64,000 nt of DNA from Actinomycetota bacterium. Lineage in GTDB: Bacteria > Actinomycetota > Thermoleophilia > Solirubrobacterales > 70-9. The notes under the pieces were generated by a model. That model made no database searches, was not told the origin of the DNA, and worked only from the letters and a program-made list of their open reading frames with translations. The stretch covers positions 1-64,000 of the forward strand of contig JAFDWB010000090.1 in NCBI GenBank assembly GCA_018268675.1. Direction: 5' to 3'. Both the position numbers and the translations under genes were made by a program. Shown one piece after another: positions 48,011 to 57,647 of this stretch. The number at the start of each line of letters is the position of its first letter. Positions within the stretch are counted from its first letter, which is position 1.

Positions 48011-49408
48011 ATGCCTGACGACGGTGAGCAGCGGCCGCAGGGGCCGCCCCAAGGAGGCCCCCAGGGCCAACCCGACTACAAGGTCTACCGCGCCCGGCGG
48101 GGCCTGTTCTCACGCCTGCGCGGTGGCGACGTGCCGGGCTCCGAGAAGGGCTCCGGGGCAGGCGCGGACGCGGGCCGGGCGGGCGGCAGGGGCGGATCGG
48201 AAGGCCCTGGCCGCGGAGGCGGCCTGCCGGACGAACCGGGCCGCACCAATTACGGTCGCGGCGGGCGCGAAGGCCCGCACCTGCCCGCGTTCAAGCCGCC
48301 CTGGAGGCGGCGCCGGGAGCGCGCCGCCCGGGCGGGTCGCCGCCGGCCGCCGGTGCGGCGGATCGCCTTCTGGACGGGGATCGCGATCGTCGGCTGGATC
48401 GCGCTCAGCTTCCTCGCCTTCGCCGTCTCGGCCCAGATCCAGGCGTTCAAGCTCTCCGGCGAAGTGAAGGAAGCCCTGCACGGGAACCCGTTCCTGCTGC
48501 CCAGCGCCCAGACGATCCTCGTGATGGGCACCGACGCGCGCCCGACCGGCACCAAGGAAAAGAACGAAAGCGGCGAAGGCGCCGCCCCGTCCCAGAAGTG
48601 CTACGAACAGCAGGAAAAGGGCGAAAAGCCGCATCCCCCCTGCGAAATCGGCCAGTTCCGCTCCGACACCCTGATGCTGATCCGGGCCGGCGGCGGGACC
48701 TTCAACAAACTCTCGATCCCGCGCGACTCCTTCGCCGAAATCCCCGGCTACCAGCCGGAGAAAATCAACGCCGCCTTCTCCTACGGCGGCGCCGCGCTGA
48801 CGATCAAGACGGTCGAAAAGTTCCTCAACGTCAAGATCGACCACATCGCGATCATCAACTTCACCGGCTTCGAAAACCTGATCGACTCGATCGGCGGGGT
48901 CGAAGTGAACGTGCCGCACCGGATCTGCGGCAAGATCGCCGGCGGCGCCGGGCACGGCCAGGGCGGCTTCAACCTGCACCTGAAGCAGGGCATGAACACG
49001 CTGAACGGCCAGACCGCGCTCGCCTACGCGCGCATGCGCGAGCCGACCGAATGCCCCGGGCCCGGCCCGAGCGCCCTGACCTTCGGCTACAGCGACCTGA
49101 ACCGCGAGAAGGCCCAGCAGGCGGTGATCACCGGGATCAAGGAACGCCTGACCAGCATCTCCCGCCTCCCTTACAACTTCATCAAGGGCCCGATCATCGG
49201 CTGGAACGCGCCGAAAGCGTTCATCAGCGACATGGGCTTCTTCACGATGCCGCAGCTGGTGCTGGCGGCGGCGATCGGCGGCAGCTCGCCCGCCGACGTC
49301 CTCTGCGGCAATCCGGCCAAGGAACACTGCAACCTGAACGGCCCGGAAGGGGCGATCGAAGTGCCCCAGTCGGCGCGGCGCGCCGCGGTCAGGCGGTTGA
49401 TGGGCTGA
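48011..49408 (+). CDS. LytR-CpsA-Psr (LCP) family cell-wall ligase
   Basis: 465 aa from ATG (MPDDGEQRPQG); an earlier in-frame ATG lies at 47960. A 110-residue disordered basic/Gly-rich cytoplasmic N-terminus, one membrane helix (IAIVGWIALSFLAFAVSA), then the LCP domain: ILVMGTDARP, RSDTLMLIRAGG, KLSIPRDSFAEIPG, EKINAAFSYGGA, TALAYARMREP. It attaches teichoic-acid-like or arabinogalactan-like glycans to peptidoglycan. Glu codons switch from GAG to GAA after the membrane helix. A Cys-containing loop (SQKCYEQQEKGEK) is inserted after the first strand. Confidence 0.92.
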   Translation: MPDDGEQRPQGPPQGGPQGQPDYKVYRARRGLFSRLRGGDVPGSEKGSGAGADAGRAGGRGGSEGPGRGGGLPDEPGRTNYGRGGREGPHLPAFKPPWRRRRERAARAGRRRPPVRRIAFWTGIAIVGWIALSFLAFAVSAQIQAFKLSGEVKEALHGNPFLLPSAQTILVMGTDARPTGTKEKNESGEGAAPSQKCYEQQEKGEKPHPPCEIGQFRSDTLMLIRAGGGTFNKLSIPRDSFAEIPGYQPEKINAAFSYGGAALTIKTVEKFLNVKIDHIAIINFTGFENLIDSIGGVEVNVPHRICGKIAGGAGHGQGGFNLHLKQGMNTLNGQTALAYARMREPTECPGPGPSALTFGYSDLNREKAQQAVITGIKERLTSISRLPYNFIKGPIIGWNAPKAFISDMGFFTMPQLVLAAAIGGSSPADVLCGNPAKEHCNLNGPEGAIEVPQSARRAAVRRLMG

Positions 49409-49415
49409 CGCGGCG

Positions 49416-49748
49416 TCAGTCGCTCGAGGAGGAGCTCGAGGACGCGGTGGCCTTCGACTCCGACTTGGACCTCGACCCGGAGTCGGAGCTCGAGCCCGAG
49501 TCCGAGTCCGAGGAGCCCGACGACTTCGACTCCGAGGACCCCTCGCCGCTGCCGTTGGCGCCGCCGCCCTTACGTTTGCCGTAGTCGGTGTTGTAGAAGC
49601 CGGAGCCCTTGAAGTGGACCGCGGGGGCGGTCAGCACGCGGTGGGCGGGGGCGCCGCACTCGACGCACGCCTCGAGCGGCTCCTCCGACATCTTCTGCAT
49701 CACGTCGAAGACGTGGCCGTTGTCGCATTTGTACTCGTAGATCGGCAC
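49416..49748 (-). CDS. FmdB-type zinc-ribbon protein with a Ser-rich tail
   Basis: 110 aa from GTG. Zinc ribbon: PIYEYKCDNGHVFDVMQ and ACVECGAPAHRVLTAP, then the family end HFKGSGFYNTDYG. The remaining 45 residues are Ser/Asp/Glu/Lys repeats, probably disordered. Function of the FmdB family is unclear (regulatory role suggested). Its start is only 36 bp from the divergent glyS ATG. Confidence 0.85.
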   Translation of the reverse strand: MPIYEYKCDNGHVFDVMQKMSEEPLEACVECGAPAHRVLTAPAVHFKGSGFYNTDYGKRKGGGANGSGEGSSESKSSGSSDSDSGSSSDSGSRSKSESKATASSSSSSSD

Positions 49749-49784
49749 GGGACCCGGGATTATCGCAGCCGCTACGGTTCGGGC

Positions 49785-51176
<1,392 letters not shown>

Positions 51177-51235
51177 CGGTCGATTCCTGGGCGCGGGCCC
51201 TGGCGCGTCCGACCGGGCTCTGACAATCTCGCGCC

Positions 51236-51700
51236 ATGGCATACGAGATGCGCATCCCCGATTCGGACCAGCAGGTCAAGATCCGCAACCCGTGGGCGGT
51301 GGCGTTGCTGCCGATCATCACCCTCGGCATCTACCACCTGGTCTGGTGGTACCGGATCAACAAGGAGATGAAGGCCTACGGCGAGTCGAAAGGCTACGAC
51401 CTCGGCCGCAACCCGACCAACTCGCTCCTGGCGCTCTTCCCCGGCGGCCTGATCATCGTCCCGGCGCTGATCACCTACTGGCGGGGGACCCAGCGGGTCC
51501 AAGGGACGGCGGCACTCGCCGACCTCGAGCCGGTCAACGGCTGGCTCGTCCTGATCCTCTACCTCCTCCTCGCACCGGGCATGTGGGCCTACCTCCAGGT
51601 CGCGCTGAACCATGTCTGGGAGAAAGAGGCCGAACCCCTCCCGGGCCAAGGCCCGGTACCGGGCCGCGGCGACGGGCCGATGCCGGCGAAACTCGACTGA
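51236..51700 (+). CDS. DUF4234-type small membrane protein
   Basis: 154 aa. PWAVALLPIITLGIYHLVWWYRINKEMKAYG is the DUF4234 entry (the Trp-Trp-Tyr turn after the first helix), followed by two more helices (LFPGGLIIVPALITYW, LVLILYLLLAPGMWAYL) and the closing ALNHVWEKEA. Pro/Gly-rich tail. Function unknown. Follows glyS by 60 bp, probably as a separate transcript. Confidence 0.82.
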   Translation: MAYEMRIPDSDQQVKIRNPWAVALLPIITLGIYHLVWWYRINKEMKAYGESKGYDLGRNPTNSLLALFPGGLIIVPALITYWRGTQRVQGTAALADLEPVNGWLVLILYLLLAPGMWAYLQVALNHVWEKEAEPLPGQGPVPGRGDGPMPAKLD

Positions 51701-51762
51701 GCGCCGGGCGGCGCAAGGGTCAGAGCGTCGCCGGCCGCCGCCGAGCGACGCCCGTCGACTTC

Positions 51763-51779
51763 TGGGTGCTGGGCACCCA
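51763..51779. terminator. Hairpin between convergent genes
   Basis: TGGGTGC-TGG-GCACCCA, 7-bp stem, flanked by AAAAC on the forward side. It is suited to end the DUF4234 and winged-helix transcripts; without a long T-run it is a moderate call. Confidence 0.5.
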
Positions 51780-51793
51780 AAACTCCACACAGG

Positions 51794-52819
51794 TCAATTC
51801 GACAGATAGGCCTCGACGGCTCGGGCGTCGGCTTCCAGCTCCCCGGTCGCCTTCTTCGTGACGCGCTCGAGGTGTTCGATCTCCACCTGGCCCCGCTGGA
51901 AGCGCCAGGTCGCGACGGCGCGGCCTTTGACCAGGGCGAAGGGACGGAAGAGGCCGTTGTCGGTGACCAGCAGCCTGTGCTCGCCGACGACCGTCTCGCG
52001 CGAGGTCCAGCCGAGAAGCAGCGGGTCGAAGGCGCCGAGGAGGCGCGGCGGCGGGAGCGGCGCGGGCTCCTCGCGGCGGCGGAGGTCGACCAGGCCGTCG
52101 CCCACCTCGACGATCCGGCGCGAGATCGCTGTGAGGCCCGCGCGCGCGTCGCCCAGCGACAGGCCCGCCCAGCGGGCGAGATCGGCGGCGGTGGCCGGGC
52201 CGTGCCCGACCAGATAGCGGCACGCCAGCTCGCCGAGCCCCTCCCCGCGATCGACCTCCGGCTGCTCCCCGAGCCAGTCGCCCACCGCGACGAACGCCTG
52301 CTCGCCGCCGACCATCGGCCCGCGCACGCAGACCCCGTGCAGCGAGGCGTAGAAGAGGACGTGGACGAGTGCCTGTCCGGCGGTCGGCACGCCCGCCGAG
52401 TCGAGCTGCTCGCGCAGCTGTCCCCGCGTCAACGGCCCTTCCTCGGCCAGCGCCTGCGCCACCGTCGCTAACCCGCGCTCCGCCGCATCGCCCACCCCGG
52501 TCTGCCGCAGCCGCCGCTCGCACGAGGTCCAGAGCTGCGGCGTGGTCAGCGCCTGCAGCAACGGATAGTCCTCGGCCCGGATCAGGTGGAGGGTCCCGCG
52601 GTTCACCCAGGTGACGATCAATTCGCGCGCGTCGAGCGCCGCATCCACAGCCGACGCCGCGAGCCCCTCGCTCCGCGCCCGCACCGCCAGCCGCGCCCCG
52701 CGCGGATCCTGCCCCTGGATCGCGAGCAGCCGCTCCGCCACCGCAACCGGATCCCGCCCCGGCCGCCTGCTCAGTCCCTGCGCGGTCAGCCGCAGCGCAT
52801 GAACCTCCCGCGCGTTCAC
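51794..52819 (-). CDS. Winged-helix DNA-binding protein of the AlkZ/HTH_42 family
   Basis: 341 aa. Three tandem winged-helix units: VHALRLTAQGLSRRPG, LAIQGQDPRGARLAVRAR (carrying a Q-x-Q as in AlkZ-type DNA glycosylases), LIVTWVNRGTLHLIRAEDY, LTRGQLREQLDSAGVPT, FVAVGDWLGE and LLGAFDPLLLGWTSRE. AlkZ proteins unhook interstrand crosslinks; for this subfamily the activity is inferred from the fold and the Q-x-Q. Monocistronic. Confidence 0.82.
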   Translation of the reverse strand: MNAREVHALRLTAQGLSRRPGRDPVAVAERLLAIQGQDPRGARLAVRARSEGLAASAVDAALDARELIVTWVNRGTLHLIRAEDYPLLQALTTPQLWTSCERRLRQTGVGDAAERGLATVAQALAEEGPLTRGQLREQLDSAGVPTAGQALVHVLFYASLHGVCVRGPMVGGEQAFVAVGDWLGEQPEVDRGEGLGELACRYLVGHGPATAADLARWAGLSLGDARAGLTAISRRIVEVGDGLVDLRRREEPAPLPPPRLLGAFDPLLLGWTSRETVVGEHRLLVTDNGLFRPFALVKGRAVATWRFQRGQVEIEHLERVTKKATGELEADARAVEAYLSN

Positions 52820-52846
52820 CTACTGTGCCCGCCCCCTCGCCGCCCC

Positions 52847-53215
52847 TCAGCCCTTTCCGGACAGCAAATTCCAGGTCCGCCGCCAGAAGCCCGGCCCCGG
52901 CTCCCCTGCCACGTCGTCCGGCGAGATCTCGATCGAACCCGGGTTCTTCCCCGGTTTGGCCAGCCGCGCCGCCGCCGCGGCGTCGATGTTGAGGATCACG
53001 CCGCGCTCGTAGATCCCCTCGACCTCCGGCGCGTCGACGAATTTGTGGCCGCCCGGCCGGTTGTGCGTGGTGTCGAAGATGATCCCGTCGAAGAGGTCGG
53101 CCTCGGGGGCGTCGAGCACCTCGACCACGGTCCCCAGCTTCACCTCGTCGCTGGAGAAGACGGGGATGCCGCGCTTGGCGACCAGGTAGGAGACTTTCGG
53201 CCCGAGATCCTCCAT
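52847..53215 (-). CDS. PRC-barrel-like small protein, 122 aa
   Basis: YLVAKRGIPVFSSDEVKLG, TVVEVLDAPEADLFDGIIF and ERGVILNIDAAAAARL form a beta-barrel pattern seen in PRC-barrel proteins (RimM/photosynthetic H-subunit fold). The C-terminus (GPGFWRRTWNLLSG) is short and basic-aromatic. Function unknown, possibly an adaptor. ATG divergent from the acyl-CoA synthetase with 76 bp between. Confidence 0.65.
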   Translation of the reverse strand: MEDLGPKVSYLVAKRGIPVFSSDEVKLGTVVEVLDAPEADLFDGIIFDTTHNRPGGHKFVDAPEVEGIYERGVILNIDAAAAARLAKPGKNPGSIEISPDDVAGEPGPGFWRRTWNLLSGKG

Positions 53216-53291
53216 CGCGCGGCGGAGCCTAAACCAAGCGGCCTGCCGGCGCCTAAACTCGGGGCGGGAATCACCGACGGGAAGGGAACGC

Positions 53292-54797
53292 ATGGGAACC
53301 AACTTGGCCTCGATCGTCACCGCGGGCGCCGCGCGGGACGCCGCCGCGCCGGCCGTCCGGCTGGGCGGGCGGACGCTCACCTACGGGGAGCTCGACGAGG
53401 GCAGCGCCCGGGTCGCCGCGCTGCTCCGCGCGCGCGGCCTCGAGCAGGGCGACCGGGTCGGGGTGATGCTGCCGAACGTGCTCGAGTTCCCGCTCGTCTA
53501 CTACGGCGTGCTGCGGGCGGGGGGCATCGTGGTGCCGATGAACGTGCTGCTGAAACGGCGCGAGATCGCCTTCTACCTGGAGGACTCCGGGGCGAAGCTG
53601 CTGCTCGCCTGGCACGGCTTCCTCGCCGAGGCGCAGGACGGCGCGACCGACGCGGGCGCCGAGCTGATCGCGGTCGAGCCGGAGGCGTTCGCGGCGACGC
53701 TCGCCGCGGTCGCGCCCGCCACCGCGATGGCCGAGGTCGACGACGAGGACACCGCGGTGATCCTCTACACCTCCGGCACCACCGGCAAGCCGAAGGGCGC
53801 CGAGCTGTCGCACCGCAACCTCGACCAGAACTCCGACATCGCCTCGCGGACGACCTGCACCGTGGGGCCGGGTGACGTCGTCCTCGGGGCGCTGCCGCTC
53901 TTCCACTCCTTCGGTCAGACGGTCGCGATGAACGCCTCGCTGCGCCAGGGCGCCACCCTCACCCTGGTCCCAAAATTCGACCCCGGCGAGGCGCTGGCGA
54001 CGATGGAGCGCGACGGCGTCACCCACTTCTACGGCGTGCCGACGATGTTCGGGGCGCTCCTCCACCACCCCGGGCGGGAGGGATTCGACACCACGGCGCT
54101 GCGGGTCTGCCTGACCGGCGGGGCGTCGATGCCGATCGAGATCCTGCACGGGTTCGAAGCGGCGTTCGGGGCGGAGCTGATGGAGGGCTACGGGCTCTCG
54201 GAGACCTCGCCGGTCGCCTCCTCCGGCATGCCGGGGCAGCTGCGCAAGCCGGGCTCGATCGGGGTGCCGCTGGAACGGGTCGAGATGCGGATCGTCGACG
54301 AGTCGGGCGAGGAGGTGCCGACCGGCGAGGTCGGCGAGATCGTGATCCGCGGGCACAACATCATGAAGGGGTACTGGCAGCGTCCCGAAGCGACGGCGGA
54401 GGCGATCCGCGGCGGCTGGTTCCACAGCGGCGACCTCGGGCGGGTCGACGAGGACGGCTTCTTCTTCGTCGTCGACCGCAAGAAGGACATGATCATCCGC
54501 GGCGGCTACAACGTCTACCCGCGCGAGGTCGAGGAGCTCCTCTACGAGCACCCGGCGATCCGCGAAGCGGCCGTGGTCGGCATCCCCGACCCCGAGTGGG
54601 GCGAGGAGGTCGGCGCCGCGGTGGTCCTCGAGCCTGGCGTCGACGCCCCCGCCCCGGAGGAGATCAGCGCCTGGGTGCGCGAGCGGATCGCCGCCTACAA
54701 GTACCCCCGCGTCGTCTGGTTCCTCGAGGAGCTGCCCAAAGGCCCGACCGGGAAGATCGTCAAGCGCGAGATCGAGCTGCCGACCGAGGTCAGGTGA
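53292..54797 (+). CDS. Long/medium-chain acyl-CoA synthetase (AMP-forming)
   Basis: 501 aa. ANL superfamily: ILYTSGTTGKPKGAELSHR (P-loop A3), MEGYGLSETSPVAS (A5), GWFHSGDLGRVDEDGFFFV (A7), VDRKKDMIIRGGYNVYPRE (hinge A8) and PTGKIVKRE (A10 Lys). Activates fatty or aromatic acids to CoA thioesters. GCCTAAAC occurs twice (53227, 53251) in its promoter. The last 8 bp overlap the convergent ATPase gene. Confidence 0.92.
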   Translation: MGTNLASIVTAGAARDAAAPAVRLGGRTLTYGELDEGSARVAALLRARGLEQGDRVGVMLPNVLEFPLVYYGVLRAGGIVVPMNVLLKRREIAFYLEDSGAKLLLAWHGFLAEAQDGATDAGAELIAVEPEAFAATLAAVAPATAMAEVDDEDTAVILYTSGTTGKPKGAELSHRNLDQNSDIASRTTCTVGPGDVVLGALPLFHSFGQTVAMNASLRQGATLTLVPKFDPGEALATMERDGVTHFYGVPTMFGALLHHPGREGFDTTALRVCLTGGASMPIEILHGFEAAFGAELMEGYGLSETSPVASSGMPGQLRKPGSIGVPLERVEMRIVDESGEEVPTGEVGEIVIRGHNIMKGYWQRPEATAEAIRGGWFHSGDLGRVDEDGFFFVVDRKKDMIIRGGYNVYPREVEELLYEHPAIREAAVVGIPDPEWGEEVGAAVVLEPGVDAPAPEEISAWVRERIAAYKYPRVVWFLEELPKGPTGKIVKREIELPTEVR

Positions 54798-55938
54798 CCA
54801 ACTCGTCGAGCCACTCGACGAGGAAAGGCTCCATCACCCGGTAGCTCCCGTCAGGCTCCCGTTCGACCAGCTCGCGTTCGACCAAGGCCTTCAGGGCGGT
54901 CTGGGTCGAGCTCGGCCCAGATAGCCGGTGGCGGTTCCTGTAGGCACCGGAGAGCGGCCGGCCTGGCTCGCGGGCGAGAGCTTCGAGCAGGACGCGCTGC
55001 CCTGCCGCGAGGCCGTCCCAGACGAGCGAGAAGTGAGCGTGCTCCGACTGGAGCACGAGCTCGAGGGCGCGGGCGAGAAGATCGTCGTCGGCCTCGCGGT
55101 CGAAGGGCGTCTGCTCCCAGAGCGAGTAACAGAGCTCCTGGGTCGCGTAGGGATGGCCGTGAGTGATGTCGAGCAGCCGATCGCAGACCTCCGCGCGGAG
55201 GGCTTTGTTGGTCGTGTCGAACCGCCGCCGGATGAAGCGGGCAAACTGGGCCGGCGGGATCAGCCCGATCTCCATCTGCTTGGCGCTGCGCCAGAACGGC
55301 TCATTCATGTCGCTGAAGAGATCGCGCATGACATGGCGTCTGCTGCCCAGGTAGATATGGCAGACATCGGGCTGGGCCTGGAAGATCGACCGCAGGAGCT
55401 TTGGAAAGTTCGGATCGAGATCGATGATCTCCTGGAACTCGTCGAGGATCAGGACGACCCGCTGTTCGCGTTCCTCGGCGATCTTCGCGGGCAGTTCGAG
55501 CAACATCTCGATCGTCTTTTCGAGGTCGGCCTCGGCGTTACCGACACCGAACGAGAACCCGAGCCGACCGTCGACCGGGTCGACGGTGATCGTCGGCACG
55601 ATGCGCAGGCCTTGGAACATCGCGAGCGCCTTGTCTTTCAGTTTCGCTTTCGGCGCCGCCACGTCGGCGTAGATGGCTGCCGCCAGGCGCTCGGCAAAGC
55701 GCGCCTTGTTGGGCGTCGTCATCACGTTCAAGTAGGCGACCAGCCCCTTTTTCCGGCGCATCACGGCAGCGGCTTTCAGCACCAAGGAGGACTTGCCGAG
55801 ACGACGCGGCGCGAAGATGACCAGATCCTGTCCGTTCCGCATGTCGGCCTCCACCTCGGCAAGCTCGGCCGTCCGGTCGGCAAACTCGTCGATGACGAAG
55901 TTGCCGAAGCGGAACGGGTTGAGCGGTGGGTCGGGCAT
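54790..55938 (-). CDS. AAA/STAND-type ATPase with winged-helix tail (archaeal ATPase-like)
   Basis: 382 aa. Walker A FAPRRLGKSSLVLKAAA, Walker B RVVLILDEFQEIIDL and sensor 1 CHIYLGSRRHVMRDL; LIPPAQFARFIRRRFD and ITHGHPYATQELCYSLWE are typical of the Arch_ATPase/ORC-like family. A C-terminal winged helix is evident (STQTALKALVERELVERE, GSYRVMEPFLVEWL). Orphan in its neighbourhood, and codon use is slightly less GC-rich. The role (for example conflict or secretion system) is unknown. Confidence 0.85.
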   Translation of the reverse strand: MPDPPLNPFRFGNFVIDEFADRTAELAEVEADMRNGQDLVIFAPRRLGKSSLVLKAAAVMRRKKGLVAYLNVMTTPNKARFAERLAAAIYADVAAPKAKLKDKALAMFQGLRIVPTITVDPVDGRLGFSFGVGNAEADLEKTIEMLLELPAKIAEEREQRVVLILDEFQEIIDLDPNFPKLLRSIFQAQPDVCHIYLGSRRHVMRDLFSDMNEPFWRSAKQMEIGLIPPAQFARFIRRRFDTTNKALRAEVCDRLLDITHGHPYATQELCYSLWEQTPFDREADDDLLARALELVLQSEHAHFSLVWDGLAAGQRVLLEALAREPGRPLSGAYRNRHRLSGPSSTQTALKALVERELVEREPDGSYRVMEPFLVEWLDELVT

Positions 55939-55972
55939 ACCGGCCAGCTTAGCCCATTACGTCTACCTGCGT

Positions 55973-55993
55973 TACGTTAATCGACATAACGTA
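55973..55993. promoter_or_regulatory. TACGTTA palindrome in a divergent promoter
   Basis: TACGTTA-ATCGACA-TAACGTA, with further ACGTAA half-sites at 55966 and 56009, in the gap between the ATPase and the R2-like/SCP2 gene. AT-rich compared with the surroundings; probably an operator for the ATPase promoter. Confidence 0.5.
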
Positions 55994-56020
55994 TCCCGAC
56001 GTAACCATCACGGCCTTTGA

Positions 56021-56040
56021 AACTGGCCAGCCGGCCAGTT
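56021..56040. promoter_or_regulatory. Palindromic operator CTGGCC-N4-GGCCAG (second copy)
   Basis: AACTGGCC-AGCC-GGCCAGTT, a 20-bp dyad ending 50 bp before the R2-like/SCP2 ATG. The central 16 bp have the same half-sites and spacing as 14386-14401, before the other R2-like gene. Confidence 0.65.
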
Positions 56041-56090
56041 GTTCCGCTACGCTCTGCGGGCCGCCGAATACGACACGAAACGGGGTTGAG

Positions 56091-57377
56091 ATGAGCGTCG
56101 CCTCCCAGAGCTTGATGGACAACGTCACCTATGAGGACCTCTACAAGCGCTGGGAGCACGGGAACTGGTCGGCGTACGACATCGACTTCACCGCCGACGT
56201 CGCCGGCTGGGCCGGGCTCTCCGACATCCAGCGCCGTTCGGCGATGTGGATCTACTCGATGTTCTTCTACGGCGAGGACCGGGTGGCCGACACGCTCGCC
56301 CCGTACGTGACGGCGGCGCCGACCGAGGAGCAGTCCTACTTCCTCGCCACGCAGCAGGTCGACGAGGTGCGCCACTCGCTCTTCTTCCACCGCTTCTTCA
56401 AGGAGGTGATCGGGGTCGGCGGCGAGAGCATCGAGGAGACGTTGGCGGCGACGTTGCCGCAGTTGAACTGGGGCTACCGCGGCGTCTTCGACCGGCTCGA
56501 CCGGATGGCGGCGGAACTGCGCAAGGACACCTCGCTGCCGATGTACGCGCAGGCGATCACGCTCTACCACCTGATCGTCGAGGGCAGCCTCGCCCAGCCC
56601 GGCCAGCACTTCATCGAGGATTTCTTCGCCTCACAGGAGACGATGCCGGGGTTCAGCGCCGGGATGGCGAACGTTTCGCGGGACGAGCAGCGCCACATCG
56701 GCTTCGGCGTCAAAGTCCTCTCCGAGCTGCTGGCGCCGGAGCATCCCGCCGCCGGGGAGTGCCGGGCGGCGGTGGTCGAGCTGCTGCGCGAGGTGCTCGC
56801 CTACACCCCGGCCGTCTTCCGCCCGCCGAACCTCGACCGCGCCTACACCGAGTGCTACGGCTTCTCGCTCGAGGACATCTTCGCCTTCGGCCTCAGGCTG
56901 GTGCGGCAGCGCTGGCGGACGATCGGCTTCCCGACCGAGGAGATGCCGCCCGGCGTCTTCCCCTTCAGCCCCGACGCCTCCGAGGAGGACATCGCCGCCA
57001 ACCAGGTGAAGATGATGCTCGGCGGCATCCTCGGGCCGAGCGACGGCGTCGTCCCAAGCACCGATCCCGAGCTGATGCGCCTCTACTTCGACCTCACCGC
57101 CCGCGCCGCCGATCCGGCCGCCGCCGACGGCGCGCCGCTCGTCTTCCAGTGGAAGTTCACCGACGCCGAGCCGTGGCACATCGCCCTCGACAACGGCTCG
57201 ACCCGCGCCGAGCCCGGCCTCGCCCCCGACCCGGCGGTGACGATCGAGGCGACCTGGGCCGACTGGCTCGCCTTCACCAAACCCGACGCCAAACCGCTGA
57301 AGCTCCTGCTGAGCCGCCGCGTCCGCCCCCACGGCAGCCCCCGCAACCTCGCCCGCCTGCGCCGCGTCTTCAACTGA
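56091..57377 (+). CDS. R2-like di-metal oxidase fused to an SCP2 lipid-binding domain
   Basis: 428 aa. Ferritin-fold half (about 1-300) with all ligands: FFYGEDRVADTL (Glu), QQVDEVRHSLFFHRF (ExxH), YHLIVEGSLAQPGQHF (Glu), SRDEQRHIGFG (ExxH). The C-terminal SCP-2 domain (about 335-425) has PLVFQWKFTDAEPWHIAL, PAVTIEATWADWLAFTK and KLLLSRRVRPHGS. R2-like oxidases bind long-chain fatty acids and SCP2 carries lipids, so the fusion may oxidise a lipid presented by its own carrier domain (inference). GGGG before the ATG is a weak ribosome site. Confidence 0.88.
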   Translation: MSVASQSLMDNVTYEDLYKRWEHGNWSAYDIDFTADVAGWAGLSDIQRRSAMWIYSMFFYGEDRVADTLAPYVTAAPTEEQSYFLATQQVDEVRHSLFFHRFFKEVIGVGGESIEETLAATLPQLNWGYRGVFDRLDRMAAELRKDTSLPMYAQAITLYHLIVEGSLAQPGQHFIEDFFASQETMPGFSAGMANVSRDEQRHIGFGVKVLSELLAPEHPAAGECRAAVVELLREVLAYTPAVFRPPNLDRAYTECYGFSLEDIFAFGLRLVRQRWRTIGFPTEEMPPGVFPFSPDASEEDIAANQVKMMLGGILGPSDGVVPSTDPELMRLYFDLTARAADPAAADGAPLVFQWKFTDAEPWHIALDNGSTRAEPGLAPDPAVTIEATWADWLAFTKPDAKPLKLLLSRRVRPHGSPRNLARLRRVFN

Positions 57378-57442
57378 TGGCGCCGCTTGCCGGCTGACGC
57401 CCGTCGGCGCGCCCGCCTCATGCAGAGGGCCCGCCACCCGCA

Positions 57443-57489
57443 GTGAGTTCGCAGAAACCCACACATAGCGTGGATAACTGCGAACTCAC
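57443..57489. repeat. GTTCGCA-family palindrome
   Basis: GTGAGTTCGCAG and CTGCGAACTCAC (12-bp arms) with an inner CCAC/GTGG stem. One side carries TTATCCAC, as in the DnaA-box-like element at 14644, and the other side GAGTTCGCAGAAA, as in the in-gene copy at 22149. Confidence 0.75.
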
Positions 57490-57535
57490 CGGGCCGGGAC
57501 GCAGTGCGGTCGTCCTTTCCCACCGTCTCCCCGAT

Positions 57536-57578
57536 GCGGTCGTCCTGACCCGCGCTATAAGTGGGTTAGGACGACCGC
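57536..57578. repeat. Inverted repeat, 16-bp arms with one mismatch
   Basis: GCGGTCGTCCTGACCC and GGGTTAGGACGACCGC around an 11-nt loop (GCGCTATAAGT). A separate TGCGGTCGTCCT lies 30 bp upstream, suggesting partial duplication. Confidence 0.7.
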
Positions 57579-57647
57579 GCCCCATCCCCTTGCGCCGTCG
57601 GGCGCCGGCCGACCTCGAGGTGTCAGCCCCCGGCCACCGAATCGCCC

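Larger units (their letters stand above)
57378..57647. other. 270-bp gap between convergent genes with two palindromes
   Basis: No gene on either strand. It contains the GTTCGCA-family palindrome (57443-57489) and a second inverted repeat (57536-57578), plus a lone extra TGCGGTCGTCCT half-copy at 57505. Confidence 0.6.
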
